From Elysia marginata (Eukaryota; Mollusca; Gastropoda; Plakobranchidae): a DNA stretch of 25,758 nucleotides. The notes beneath the pieces are model-generated. The model worked only from the letters and a program-made list of their open reading frames with translations, was not told where the DNA came from and did no database searches. The stretch covers positions 177,475-203,232 of the forward strand of contig BMAT01011161.1 of the NCBI GenBank assembly GCA_019649035.1, in the 5' to 3' direction. Of this stretch, positions 1 through 8,650 are shown one piece after another. Both the position numbers and the translations under genes were made by a program. Position 1 is the stretch's first letter. Each line of letters begins with the position of its first letter.

Positions 1-430
1 CTTCATAAGTTAAGACTAGGTAATTGTTTTTGCACCAATTAATAAACGCGTCCTTTTGCTCGACATACACACTACCATCATCGCCTGTAATGAGTCCGAT
101 CTGTACTGTGTCGTCCGCATACATGTATTTGTCGAAAACACACTCGTCATTAGAAGATCTACAACCAGAGGTGAACAAAGAGAAAAGAAACAATCCTTTG
201 TGGTGTGCCCGTGTTTGTGGTGAGCACATCTGAGTTAGTAGAGGCGTTAGGTTAAACAAAAATTTAGTCGAGAGGTCAGGTAGTCGAAGACCCAGAGAAC
301 AGAAGGAGGAGTTATGTCATATGAAATTAGTTTATCACAGGGAATGGGTCTCAATGTTTTACCTTAAAAGTAACGGAAATAACCGCGCAGACTGTTTTAG
401 AAAGACTTATCCAGAGTAGTCTCGCTTGGC
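1..430 (-). mobile_element. Decayed LINE reverse transcriptase, Rex1/CR1-like, edge-truncated
   Basis: Read on the minus strand, this is the palm region of a non-LTR retrotransposon reverse transcriptase. In order it shows DKLISYDIT (up to about 336), DYLTSRLNF (about 255-280), TNTGTPQ (about 198-218), then LFTSGCRSSNDE, the catalytic YADDT (107-121), QIGLITGDD, and INWCKNNYLVL near the window start. This order (DYLTSRL, GTPQ, CRSS, YADDT, GLITGDD, W-C-N-LVL) is that of Rex1/CR1-type elements as I know the family. The three blocks lie in three different minus-strand frames and there are in-frame stops, so at least two frameshifts have occurred and the copy is dead. The catalytic motif has an extra Met-Tyr in front of it. 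Weaker similarity (LDKSF, NSLRGYFRYF) reaches about 430. The rest lies beyond the left edge. The clade name is inference; the reverse transcriptase call is firm. Confidence 0.85.
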
Positions 431-696
431 TACTGCTCTTCATTCTTGTTTCGTTTCGAACGGGATCTATGGTTTGCAATCACAAAACATTATAATCCCC
501 AACTAACACCCCTTTTGCTTTCACTTCTTTTAGTTTATGCAGACCTTAGTATGAGAAGAAAGAGAAACAAATAATAAATAATGATGATAATAAGGACGGC
601 GTGTTTCATCAACATTATCACCATTGTCATCAGCCATGGTTATTCATACCGCTCGGCTCACAGTAGTCTATTGTTTTTGCTGTTCTTTTGTTTTTG

Positions 697-908
697 TTGT
701 TGTAATTGTTGTGTTGTTGTTGTTGTTGTTGTTGTTCTTCTTCTTCTTCTTCTTTTTCTTCTTCTTCTTCTTCTTCTTCTTCTTCTTCTTCTTCTTCTTC
801 TTCTTCTTCTTCTTCTTCTTCCCCTTCCTCTTCTTCTTTATCATCTTTTTCTTCTTCTTTATTATCATTGTTATTATTATTATTACTGTACTGTTATCGT
901 TATTGTTA

Positions 909-983
<75 letters not shown>

Positions 984-997
984 TTATTATTATTATC
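697..997. repeat. Compound trinucleotide microsatellite (TTG, TTC, TTA)
   Basis: TTG repeats (about 711-734) change to a TTC tract (735-839), then interrupted TTA/TTG repeats (870-950), TTC again (951-981) and TTA (981-996). Bases 735-839 are an unbroken run of 105 pyrimidines. Long open frames here (poly-Leu, poly-Phe, poly-Ser, poly-Lys) are products of the repeat, not genes. Confidence 0.97.
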
Positions 998-999
998 TC

Positions 1000-2266
1000 A
1001 AAACTAGCCCTTGCAACTTACAACTCATTTGGATAGAATGCGAGATAAAATGATACATTTTAAACCATTACTCTATTGTGTTTTTAGTTACTTTATTAAG
1101 GCCTATTATCATTACTATCATCGTTGTTTTAGTTGCTGCAAATTAAGTTTTTTTCATAACTTTTTAAATTGAAATTTTTGTCAGTATTTTGACAAAAAAT
1201 GCCGCCGCGACATTTTTTTTTCATTTTGTGTTTTAATCTCCCTATCACTCTTTCTCTTCCTTTGCTTCAAACCATGAACACAATTTGAAAGACTTTTCAC
1301 AGTCAATTTGTAGAGAATGCTGTGTAGATCTTCTCCAAAATGAGAGAAAAAAGATAAGCCTACCAAAATAAATAAAAAAAACAACAAAAAAAAAAAAAAA
1401 ACAAAACAAAACAAAAAAACCAGATTCTCGAAAACTTGTACGCCTTGATTTTTTTTGATGGGACAAGAATTATAGTAGGCCTACCGGTAGGGTTTTCTTT
1501 ACTCACAATCATCCCTATCCATAAATGTATGGTATGATATCATTCAATACTTATCCTCAGCACTAAGATTTCCAGCCCCCCTATTACTGGAAGATAGTTT
1601 TCAAAATCTGTTGAATGGGAAATACATTATTTTGCAAACTAAAAACAACTGCAACAAAAACTAGGCTTTATAAATAATAACTCTGATAAAATTGATAAGA
1701 AACTAGGTACAGATAATAGCAATAAAAAGGCTTTGCGACTGAGAAGTGACAATGCAAATTGTAAAGATAAAAGCCGCCTACGAGTGTTGTTCGTGTTGCT
1801 AGTAAGCTTAGAATAGTCAGGACAGTACAGTGCCTTCTTTAAAGCTAGATAGAACGCAATGGCCTAAACTCACAAATTATGCATATTATGATAGACCGAT
1901 TGTGCAAATTTTCAGCCTGAAACGTGGGCAATTGCGACATGTCTTTTGATCCCACCCCCTGACCCCCACACAGAAAGTTAGAAACAAACATAAGAACTCG
2001 ACCAAGACACTGCTCTATTTTCGCAACGAGAGTGTAATAGCGAGGAGCTATGACTTGTGTGTGGGCAGTTTTTCAACTAATAGCCCAACGTGTAATTCGT
2101 TTAAGTTGCGTGTGCCCCCAGTCTTTTCATTCAAAGTTGTAATCCTCTTAATTCTTTTTAAATTTAAGAGCCTAGAAAAGCCCCGACATTTTGGAGCCTG
2201 CTCTAATAGGTAACTACTACGAGTAATAATTTTATTTCAAAGCCTTCAAGCGCCTTTGTGTGGGAC

Positions 2267-2269
<3 letters not shown>
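1000..2269. other. Non-coding stretch, no gene seen
   Basis: The sequence is AT-rich with no ORF of coding character on either strand. The only clear structure is an A-rich simple tract (about 1371-1421, runs of A broken by C) and one TAGGCCTA palindrome (1476-1483). Confidence 0.6.

Positions 2270-2311
<42 letters not shown>
2270..2311. repeat. (GA)n dinucleotide microsatellite
   Basis: About 21 uninterrupted GA units followed by a short TG run. It lies about 60-140 bases upstream of the candidate promoter for the zinc-finger gene. Any regulatory role is unproven. Confidence 0.97.
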
Positions 2312-2320
<9 letters not shown>

Positions 2321-2357
2321 TTAGTATTGTTTACAGAACAAGAATACAGACTTAATC

Positions 2358-2450
2358 ATTTATAATGGCCCCGCCCATCTCCAAAAAACAGACCAACCAG
2401 AGAGCTGTGTAATTTCGGTCAAGCTTTTGATTGGCTTGTCAGCACCGAGG
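2358..2450 (+). promoter_or_regulatory. Candidate promoter of the zinc-finger gene
   Basis: The stretch has a weak TATA-like TTTATAAT (about 2359-2366), a GC-box-like CCCCGCCC (2369-2376) and an inverted CCAAT box (ATTGGC, 2430-2435). It lies about 120-210 bases upstream of a strong splice donor at 2568. The motifs are seen directly; that they form the promoter is inferred from position. The true start could lie further upstream. Confidence 0.35.
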
Positions 2451-2567
2451 TGTGTTGTAGGACCTACATTACTGTGCTCTCGAGCTCGGAGGTTCCAAGT
2501 GTTACCGTTTGTTCTAAACCAATGTTTTGGGCGTTATTCTTCTGTCTTACCGACCTTTCATCATATG
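2451..2567 (+). other. Candidate 5' non-coding exon 1 with upstream ORF
   Basis: The candidate exon ends at 2567, immediately before a consensus donor (ATG|GTAAGT, GT at 2568-2569). Joined to the acceptor at 5733, the message has an upstream ATG at 2522 whose frame runs 15 codons to the junction and stops 2 codons into exon 2 (GAA CAT TGA), a 17-codon uORF. The coding frame of the zinc-finger protein has an in-frame stop at 5799-5801, so exon 1 would be 5' UTR. The 5' end is unknown and the junction is predicted from splice consensus only. Confidence 0.4.
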
Positions 2568-4286
2568 GTAAGTTGAAAACCACCCAAGTAACTGAGAAAA
2601 TTATTTTAGTTGAAGATACTTTTACAAAGACAGACAGATTTTTAATAATTATCGTTTTATTATTGTGATTACCCACCCTGACTTAGGGTTAGGTCTGGAA
2701 GTCGGTCAACACTCTCTGACTGAGGGCCTAAAAGTGAACTTGTAGACAAAGATCAAGACGAATTGGGTAACGTTTAAAATTTTCTTCCCCAATTCTGTTT
2801 CAGATAAGTTTATTTTTAAAGGTGTAATGAAAATATTTAAATAGGCTTTTCAACTGCTCCATACATTCTGTATTTCATCTGACGTGTTCTCTGAATGTCG
2901 GTTAATGAAATTCGGTCAAGTGTGTTGGATGCTTGTTTCGGTATAAGTCATTTTCTTGCTAATATATCATGAATTGCCGGTCAAAGTAATATATTACTGT
3001 ATAATGGCATTGTTAGTCGATATTTTGTGATGTTTTTTTCCACGTGTAATAAAGAATACTGAAAAAAAATATTTCGTAGTGATGAAAAAATAGTCCCTCA
3101 TTGCACTTGAATTTGACCGCATTTAATGACCTTTAGCCAGGTCAAGGCCGTTTATTTACCGTAGGCAGTGTCGTGCAATGATGCACAGTGTTTATTATGA
3201 GGTCATGTCTAGTCTTTCCAAAGTTCTCAAGCTTAATTAGGGCACCCCACCTCCCTATTTTTTTTTTAATTTCTCTTTACAAAATTTATTTGTACAAATT
3301 CATCCTCGCAGTTTCTTTGCAGATCTAGTAGCTTCATCAATACAGTACTGTAAAAGCTAACTGGTCTTTCATCATAACGTAGAAAGTAAGCCAAGTGACA
3401 ATTAAAAAAAAATAAAAATAAAGCAAAAAAAAAAACATCAACCAACCAAAAGAAGAAAAAAAATATACAGAATATCAAACATGTTGACACACAAATCTAG
3501 GTAGATCTAGCCAATCAATTATGTAGTAGATTTCGCTTTTTTTCATAATAAAAAAAATTTTAGCAACTTGAACCAACCTGTGAAACACAGATCTAGGTCT
3601 AGATCTTGGCCTGGAAGAAGTTTTGGTGCTACCACAGATGCAAACAAATGAATAGTGATATCTAGTAGCCTATATCTATTAGAAATCTGTGCCTAATCTG
3701 TAAAAGTTAATAATTATTAAAGTAAATCTGCTTGATTTTTTAAAATGTTGAGTGTGTAGGCCCTAAATCAGGGGATGTAAGAATAAAAATCAGATAAAGG
3801 TCTTTAAATTTTATCGTTTAATGAGTGAAGTTTACGAAAGTTTTTCACACTTTTCCCCCATTTAAAATGAAATCCAAATAAAATTTACATTTTATGCTTT
3901 AGGTAATTATGACAGCTAAAAGCATTTTTTTTAAACTAGATTAGATCTAGATCTTGAATAAGAAATTTTCAAAATTTACCTTTGTCTTTTATTGGTGGTC
4001 AGTTATCTTTCTAGTTTCTGTTTATGCCGTTAGTAGAACAACCAACGTGTTTGTCATAGATTAATGCTTTATTATAACTTATTTCGATCGGTAAGTGAAC
4101 TTGGTAGTTTTGGCTGTTTGACATGAAGACTTTGTTTTAACTTTCTTTGAAACACTTTCTTGTGTGACTTGATTAGAAATTTAATTTAGGCCTACATCAA
4201 TCAGTTCAAAACTTGTTTTTAAGCCAGTCACTGTCAGCTTTATCGAAAGTCTATACTCTGGAGCCATATGTTGCAGTTTGAAATGA

Positions 4287-4685
4287 AGTGATATTGTTAG
4301 TGATGAGGCACAAAGGGTACCTGTAAATGAAAGATTATGTAGCGTCTGTGGAACTCTTGAAGATGAATACCATTGTTTAATTGAATGCAGTAAATTCAAA
4401 GAATGTACACAAGGATATTTGAGAAGCTTATTGAGAAACCAAGTATGTTTAAATTTGTCAACTTTTTTAGGACTAAGAACGAACAAGGACTTAATATATA
4501 TGCTTTATGTGCACGAGTGTTGAGAGGGTATACGAAGAATATCCCATGAATGAGTTTTCCGGCTGCATAGAGTTAAAGTTATGTATCTAATTAGTGATTG
4601 TACTTGATAACTGTATTCAAAGATTGAATGTTTCTCTATATTGATGAATCGGCCTCTGGTCTAATAAAACTATTGAATTGAATTT
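4287..4685 (+). mobile_element. 5'-truncated LINE: C-terminal zinc-binding domain and 3' tail
   Basis: From 4287 the + strand is open to a TGA at 4521-4523 (78 codons). It reads RVPVNERLC-x2-C-GTLEDEYH-x4-C: Cys codons at 4338 and 4347, EDE then His at 4371, and Cys at 4386. This C-C-H-C arrangement with EDExH is the usual zinc-binding tail after the reverse transcriptase in many invertebrate non-LTR elements. About 160 bases of 3' UTR follow, ending in AATAAAACTATTGAATTGAA, the short repeated 3' terminus typical of CR1-like LINEs. The reverse transcriptase itself is absent, so this is a 5'-truncated insertion. The 5' boundary is uncertain and may reach about 4195. Confidence 0.75.
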
Positions 4686-4688
4686 AAT

Positions 4689-4990
4689 GTGGAGCAGCGT
4701 GGTTCAGTGGTTAGGCAAGGGACTTGTGATCTGGCGGTTACGGGTTGGATTCCCAACCTCAACGCATATGTTGTAACTGCCTTAGGAAAGCAATTTATCC
4801 ACACCTGTAACATGGGTACCTGGTTAAAGGCAGTGCTTATTAATGACAGGCTCTAACACTACAGGCAGCCATCTCGTAATGCTCTGAAATACGAGTTGAA
4901 TTTGCTTCGATGTGTATTGGCCTACTGGGGAAAGTACGGAAAGTCTTGAAACTGCTTTTGGCGATGAAAGACTATTTTATAACCATACAA
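4689..4990 (+). mobile_element. tRNA-derived SINE
   Basis: An A box TGGTTCAGTGG (4700-4710) and a B box GGTTGGATTCC (4743-4753) stand 32 bases apart, matching internal RNA polymerase III promoters. The B box differs from GGTTCGANTCC at one position. The body has the CCACACCTGTAACATGGGTACCTGG block (about 4799-4823), recognisable from SINE central domains of marine invertebrates. There is no cloverleaf or CCA context, so it is a retroposed SINE and not a tRNA gene. It starts within a few bases of the preceding LINE tail. The 3' end is estimated. Confidence 0.7.
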
Positions 4991-5084
4991 GACGAAAAGA
5001 AGTTCTGACATCTGACCCATTTTAATTAATTGTAAGGCTTTTTTTGTAAATTTCTTTGTAAATTAAAAAGATTTTCACATTGTC

Positions 5085-5595
5085 AGTGTTTGAAATAGTA
5101 TCCAACAGATCATAAAACAACTCTGCTGAAGAACCATTCATGGTTAATGGAAGCAACCTAGTTCCTCTCACTATAACAAATCAGACCTTTCTCATCCTCA
5201 CCTGTGTTCCAAGTTCTCGGTATTATGATATTCATTTCCAAATCTCTATTCTCCAATCCTCATTGTATCATTTAGTGTCGAAATAGGGCATTAACACTAA
5301 CAAAGTCACCATAGCACGAGATCTGACGCACAATTTCGGCCAAAGGTGACGTCTGGACAGTTCATTAGGGACTGGGAAGAGGGAATGTGCCTCCTCGCGA
5401 CTCTTTGGAGCGGAGGAACTATAGAAATAACGAACTAATATGTTTCTTTTCACGTTAAAACCTCACTATCCCCCCAATAAATGTCTTCGGTTGTATAATT
5501 AAAACAGGATGTTACTAACATTGCTATTAACCAACCGGGTCGTTTATAAATAGGAAAGGCACGGGGAAAAAAAAAAAAAAAGTGTTTGAAATAGT
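5085..5595 (+). mobile_element. Poly(A)-tailed retroposon with 15-bp target-site duplication
   Basis: A perfect 15-bp direct repeat, AGTGTTTGAAATAGT, lies at 5085-5099 and 5581-5595. The second copy directly follows a run of 14-15 A (5567-5581). The 481-bp insert between them therefore has the hallmarks of target-primed reverse transcription. It has no ORF of recognisable coding character and no clear A/B box, so it could be a 5'-truncated LINE end, a retrocopied transcript, or a SINE family I do not recognise. It ends about 140 bases before the predicted acceptor of exon 2. Confidence 0.75.
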
Positions 5596-5720
5596 CATGA
5601 CAAATATTTTTTATTGAATTTTTTTCTTAAATTATGTTTGAATTTTCAACAATTCTACTGGGGGTGAGACAGTCACTCAATTTGACCTACCGGTATTTTC
5701 TTTTCATTAACCTATATTGC

Positions 5721-5733
5721 TTTTTTCCCTCAG
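5721..5733 (+). other. Predicted 3' splice acceptor of exon 2
   Basis: TTTTTTCCCTCAG is a strong polypyrimidine tract and CAG acceptor, with a possible branch-point CATTAAC just upstream. The exon would begin at 5734 with 113 bases of 5' UTR before the ATG at 5847. Confidence 0.55.
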
Positions 5734-5846
5734 AACATTGACTACAAGAAGTGAAAGAAAAACTGGCTGTTTAAAGTCAGTAAGGGAGGCAGAAGCCATA
5801 ATTTTCAAGCATAGGATACAGTCTTTTCCTGACGTCCTTGCAAGCC

Positions 5847-7001
5847 ATGGCAAGCACAAGACTGGAGGATGATGAAAAAGACAAAATGAGCAAACAACAT
5901 ATAGGAGCTCATCTAGATCAACCTGATGAGGGTGAGTCCAGTGACAAAGAACTGCCTGAACCTATACGACCACCTAGAAAAATGCCAAGCTTACCTCCTA
6001 TTGGTATAAGTCAAGTAAAGGATTTGCTTACAAAAATGCCAGAACAGAATATAATGAGACAAGTTGCCAATAATTTAACTTCAGGCGCTTACCATAGTGA
6101 TGACTCCGGTTCAGAGATGGCAATGCTTGGCTTGTTTGATTGTATCTTGGAGACAACGTTGCACCATAATGATGATGACGATGAGGAAAATTCCCCCAAA
6201 GAAATGCCATGTGGGTTCTGCAACAAAATATTTAATAGCAAAATGAGACTGCAAACACACATTTTAGTGTTGCACTCTCAGGAAGACCCTTCTCTCCTCA
6301 ATGTGACTCATGGAGCTCCTCGCAGAGAGCTGCAGCGTTCCCATAGCAACAGTAAAACAGCTGGATCTGAGGCAATAGATGCAAAAGCACGTCCATTTTC
6401 CCAGGGCTTGTTTAATATGGATGTTTCTCAAGCAGTTGATGCTGATCTGGTCAAACATCTCCCTCCAAAACAGCGAGTCAAATTATCTCCCAAAACTAGA
6501 TTAATATCTAGAGATCAACTAGAGCTTCATCAAAGCAAAAAGAATTCAGATGTTCCCGGTGATTCAACAGTCTCCCATCCCATTCCTGAGACAAATACTG
6601 CTAAAGGAGCTGCTTACTCTGAAGGCCATTCTTCCACACAAGGAGATGCTAAAGATCTCAGCTCTACTTCTACCAGCCTACTTTCTCAGAAAACAGACAC
6701 TGAAAAAAGTGACACAGAGGAGCCTAGGATAACGAGGCTTCGGGGCCGATCTGGGTCCCGATCATTACCTGAAAGTTCTTTGTCATCATCATCAATTCAC
6801 TCTCCTGGACCATCGGGGGAGAAGAGACGCTCCAGCCGCCATCAAGATAAGTCAAATGAGCCTGTTTCTTCATCACTTTCAGCACCGAAGCGTAAGACCA
6901 GAGACATTGCACCAAACTTGGAGAGCAAAAAATTGAAAATCTCTGGAGGCGCATCTGAGGGGGACAATAAAAAGTCACATTCTACCAGGAGAAACAGATG
7001 A
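5847..7001 (+). CDS. Single C2H2 zinc-finger protein, probably nuclear, 384 aa
   Basis: This is the one convincing protein-coding gene in the window, with its whole coding region in one exon. I start it at ATG 5847, which has a strong Kozak context (GCC before, G after); the frame is closed by TAA at 5799-5801, and the stop is TGA at 6999-7001. Residues 1-48 are acidic then proline-rich (PEPIRPPRKMPSLPP). Residues about 50-80 look helical (ISQVKDLLTKMPEQNIMRQV). An acidic patch NDDDDEEN (108-115) precedes one zinc finger, C122-x2-C125-x12-H138-x4-H143 (bases 6210-6275). The C-terminal 110 residues are Ser-rich with basic clusters EKRRSSR (325-331), PKRKTRD (347-353) and KKLK, which look like nuclear localisation signals. 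DNA or RNA binding, or a chromatin scaffold role, is plausible, but one finger alone does not show it. I do not recognise the family. Confidence 0.9.
   Translation: MASTRLEDDEKDKMSKQHIGAHLDQPDEGESSDKELPEPIRPPRKMPSLPPIGISQVKDLLTKMPEQNIMRQVANNLTSGAYHSDDSGSEMAMLGLFDCILETTLHHNDDDDEENSPKEMPCGFCNKIFNSKMRLQTHILVLHSQEDPSLLNVTHGAPRRELQRSHSNSKTAGSEAIDAKARPFSQGLFNMDVSQAVDADLVKHLPPKQRVKLSPKTRLISRDQLELHQSKKNSDVPGDSTVSHPIPETNTAKGAAYSEGHSSTQGDAKDLSSTSTSLLSQKTDTEKSDTEEPRITRLRGRSGSRSLPESSLSSSSIHSPGPSGEKRRSSRHQDKSNEPVSSSLSAPKRKTRDIAPNLESKKLKISGGASEGDNKKSHSTRRNR
6210..6275 (+). other. C2H2 zinc-finger domain
   Basis: CGFCNKIFNSKMRLQTHILV then LH: two Cys two residues apart, 12 residues, then two His separated by four. 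The aromatic (F, finger position 8) and hydrophobic (L) core residues of the classic finger are present. There is no TGEKP-type linker and no second finger, unlike tandem DNA-binding arrays. Confidence 0.9.
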
Positions 7002-7045
7002 GATTTTTCTCCGGGATGAGTACTACTTCTAGGAGTATTTCTTTT

Positions 7046-7051
7046 AATAAA
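7046..7051 (+). terminator. Proximal poly(A) signal AATAAA
   Basis: AATAAA lies 45 bases after the stop codon, in the context CTTTTAATAAAAGC. It would give a very short 3' UTR of about 70 bases. No strong T/GT-rich downstream element is seen directly after it, so its use is uncertain. Confidence 0.4.
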
Positions 7052-7410
7052 AGCTGACAATTATGGTGCACAAGTTGAAATTAAGACCAAGTGTCTTCAT
7101 TTCCATCGAAAGGGAATGTCTAGTGCAACACATTCAATCAGGTACTAATTGCATGGTTTGTGGTATCAAGGTGCAAAAGGCTAAGTGAAGATTTAAGTGA
7201 CAAGTTTTGTGCTTAACATTCACTTGTGCTTTTTTGAATTTTTATCAAGACTTCAGACCTGTTAGAAGTGTGTTTTAATTTATTTTTGATTTTACCTCAA
7301 TGGGTTGCCATAAAAGTAGTCAATTTTTCATTTTACATTTCAGCGAATTGCAAATATTTGGGAAGAGGAGAGATCATTCTTCTATTATCAATGAAGTCTT
7401 ATTCATTACA

Positions 7411-7485
7411 CTGCCCGCTCCAATCAAAGTGCAGTATCTGCGGTGAAAACCATGGGAGATACTGCACTGTGATTGTCTTCAGCAG
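7411..7485 (+). ncRNA. Candidate miRNA-precursor-like hairpin
   Basis: Bases 7421-7439 and 7457-7475 form a 19-bp stem with one mismatch, the inner 12 bp being perfect (AGTGCAGTATCT with AGATACTGCACT). The loop is 17 bases. Beyond a short internal loop, CTGC (7411-7414) pairs with GCAG (7482-7485), giving a hairpin of about 75 nt. The size, near-perfect stem and small loop resemble animal pre-miRNAs, and the site is on the sense strand of a putative 3' UTR. I do not recognise either arm as a known miRNA. It could instead be a structural element or a young foldback repeat. Confidence 0.4.
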
Positions 7486-7868
7486 TACGTTATAAATACA
7501 ATCCCTTAGGATCCCTCGTTTAATGATACATGAGAATTAAACAATTATTAATGTCCATTATTTATTAATTCTTAAATCTGGAAGATTTTTGTGTTTGAAA
7601 TATTTCCCTAAATATTAGTCATTGAATGGATGTCATAAATGGAAATAGAAGTATTTTGTGGAAAATATGCTTTATTTTGCTATGAGTTTAACTGAAGACA
7701 TAAGATCAGGAATCTTTTGTTTCTTGCTAATGATGAATAGACAGAGGGACAAAGTGCATGTGTATTTAAAACTTAAGCACAGAAATGTCGCTGCTGCTAC
7801 AAAAGATCTCTTTTTGCTATTATGGGTGGAAGAAATCCCCTTTTTCCGATATTTCTCACCTGAAACTC

Positions 7869-7874
7869 AATAAA
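7869..7874 (+). terminator. Possible alternative poly(A) signal AATAAA
   Basis: AATAAA in ACTCAATAAACC, followed by a TTCTTCAAGTTCTTGGTT-like T/GT-rich stretch. It could end an approximately 0.9-kb 3' UTR that includes the 7411-7485 hairpin. Confidence 0.35.
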
Positions 7875-8429
7875 CCAGCTTCTTCAAGTTCTTGGTTATC
7901 TTTAAAACAAGGTAGATAAAGATGGGATATAACTTTAGATGACAATTTTCTTGGAAGAAAATATTTTTGATAACTAAGATTATTGAGCTAGCCTATAATC
8001 ACTGCTAGGAAATCAGCCCTGTGTCAAATTCTTGTGTCAAAAGAGGGAAATTGAAGAAAAAAGTTTAAAAGTCATGAATTTTATAAAGGTTGATAGGAAT
8101 TATTGGTTTTTCTCTACATTAACTTTCTGTATGATTTGATCACATTCATGTGTTGCATGAGTAATTCAGCAATCTACTCTCTGATTAAAAAAACCTTTGT
8201 CTTGCCATGGTCTCTATGTGATACCAAGACGCCAATTAAACTTTGATTGCTGTGAATATTATAATTAAATCTATTGTGTAAATGAGTTGCCAGTTCTTAA
8301 TCCTTATGATTCTATATTTTATTGTATTTATGATCTTATAATGTGCTACGAGTACGATATTTTATATTTAACATTTCAACTTAAATGAACAGAGAAAGAA
8401 ATGTACAGGGAAATAGTAAACCTAAAGCC

Positions 8430-8650
8430 CTGTCAAGGGTGCTGTTAATTTTGATTACTTTGTTTTTGAATTTTGTCAGCTCGGAATTCTTGCTTAGCTG
8501 ACAGGGACAGGGAGGTTGCTGATGACAAACTTATTGTTTTTTCAGCTCAGAATTCTTGCTTAGCTGACAGGATCGGGAAAGTTTCTGTTAACCCACATTT
8601 TGTTTTTAGAAGCTCTGTGATCATCACTTAAGCTGGTCTGAATTGGTAAA
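8430..8650 (+). repeat. About 66-bp tandem repeat with conserved stem-loop
   Basis: The two best units align with a 66-base offset: TCAGCTCGGAATTCTTGCTT then AGCTGACAGG starting at 8476 and again at 8542. Degenerate flanking units are visible from about 8430 and to about 8650. In both good units the ends pair as GTCAGCT/AGCTGAC (8475-8481 with 8496-8502) and TCAGCT/AGCTGA (8542-8547 with 8562-8567) around the same 14-base loop. The stem and loop are kept while the linker has drifted. Confidence 0.75.

Larger units (their letters stand above)
2568..5733 (+). other. Candidate intron 1 of the zinc-finger gene
   Basis: The intron is bounded by GTAAGT at 2568 and a pyrimidine-rich acceptor ending CAG at 5731-5733 (TTTTTTCCCTCAG), giving about 3.17 kb. 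It carries a LINE 3' end (4287-4685), a SINE (4689-4990) and a poly(A) retroposon (5085-5595), and no convincing coding sequence. Bases 2700-4180 hold no gene, but include a cluster of AGATCTAG words (3321-3950), A-rich tracts (about 3403-3463) and a nuclear-receptor-like everted repeat (3127-3144). Confidence 0.45.

Noticed and set aside
24..233. 69-aa plus-strand ORF
   Set aside because: It is the antisense of the reverse transcriptase fragment, whose YADDT and GTPQ motifs are on the minus strand.
581..1053. Overlapping long ORFs of poly-Leu, poly-Phe, poly-Ser and poly-Lys
   Set aside because: They are frames of the TTC/TTA/TTG microsatellite and have no coding character.
4181..4486. 101-aa minus-strand ORF
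   Set aside because: It is the antisense of the LINE C-terminal domain, which reads clearly on the + strand.
4700..4753. tRNA gene
   Set aside because: The A and B boxes are present, but the sequence does not fold as a complete tRNA and continues into a SINE body.
5838..5846. Start of the zinc-finger protein at TTG 5838
   Set aside because: A eukaryotic gene would use the ATG at 5847, which has a strong Kozak context only three codons later.
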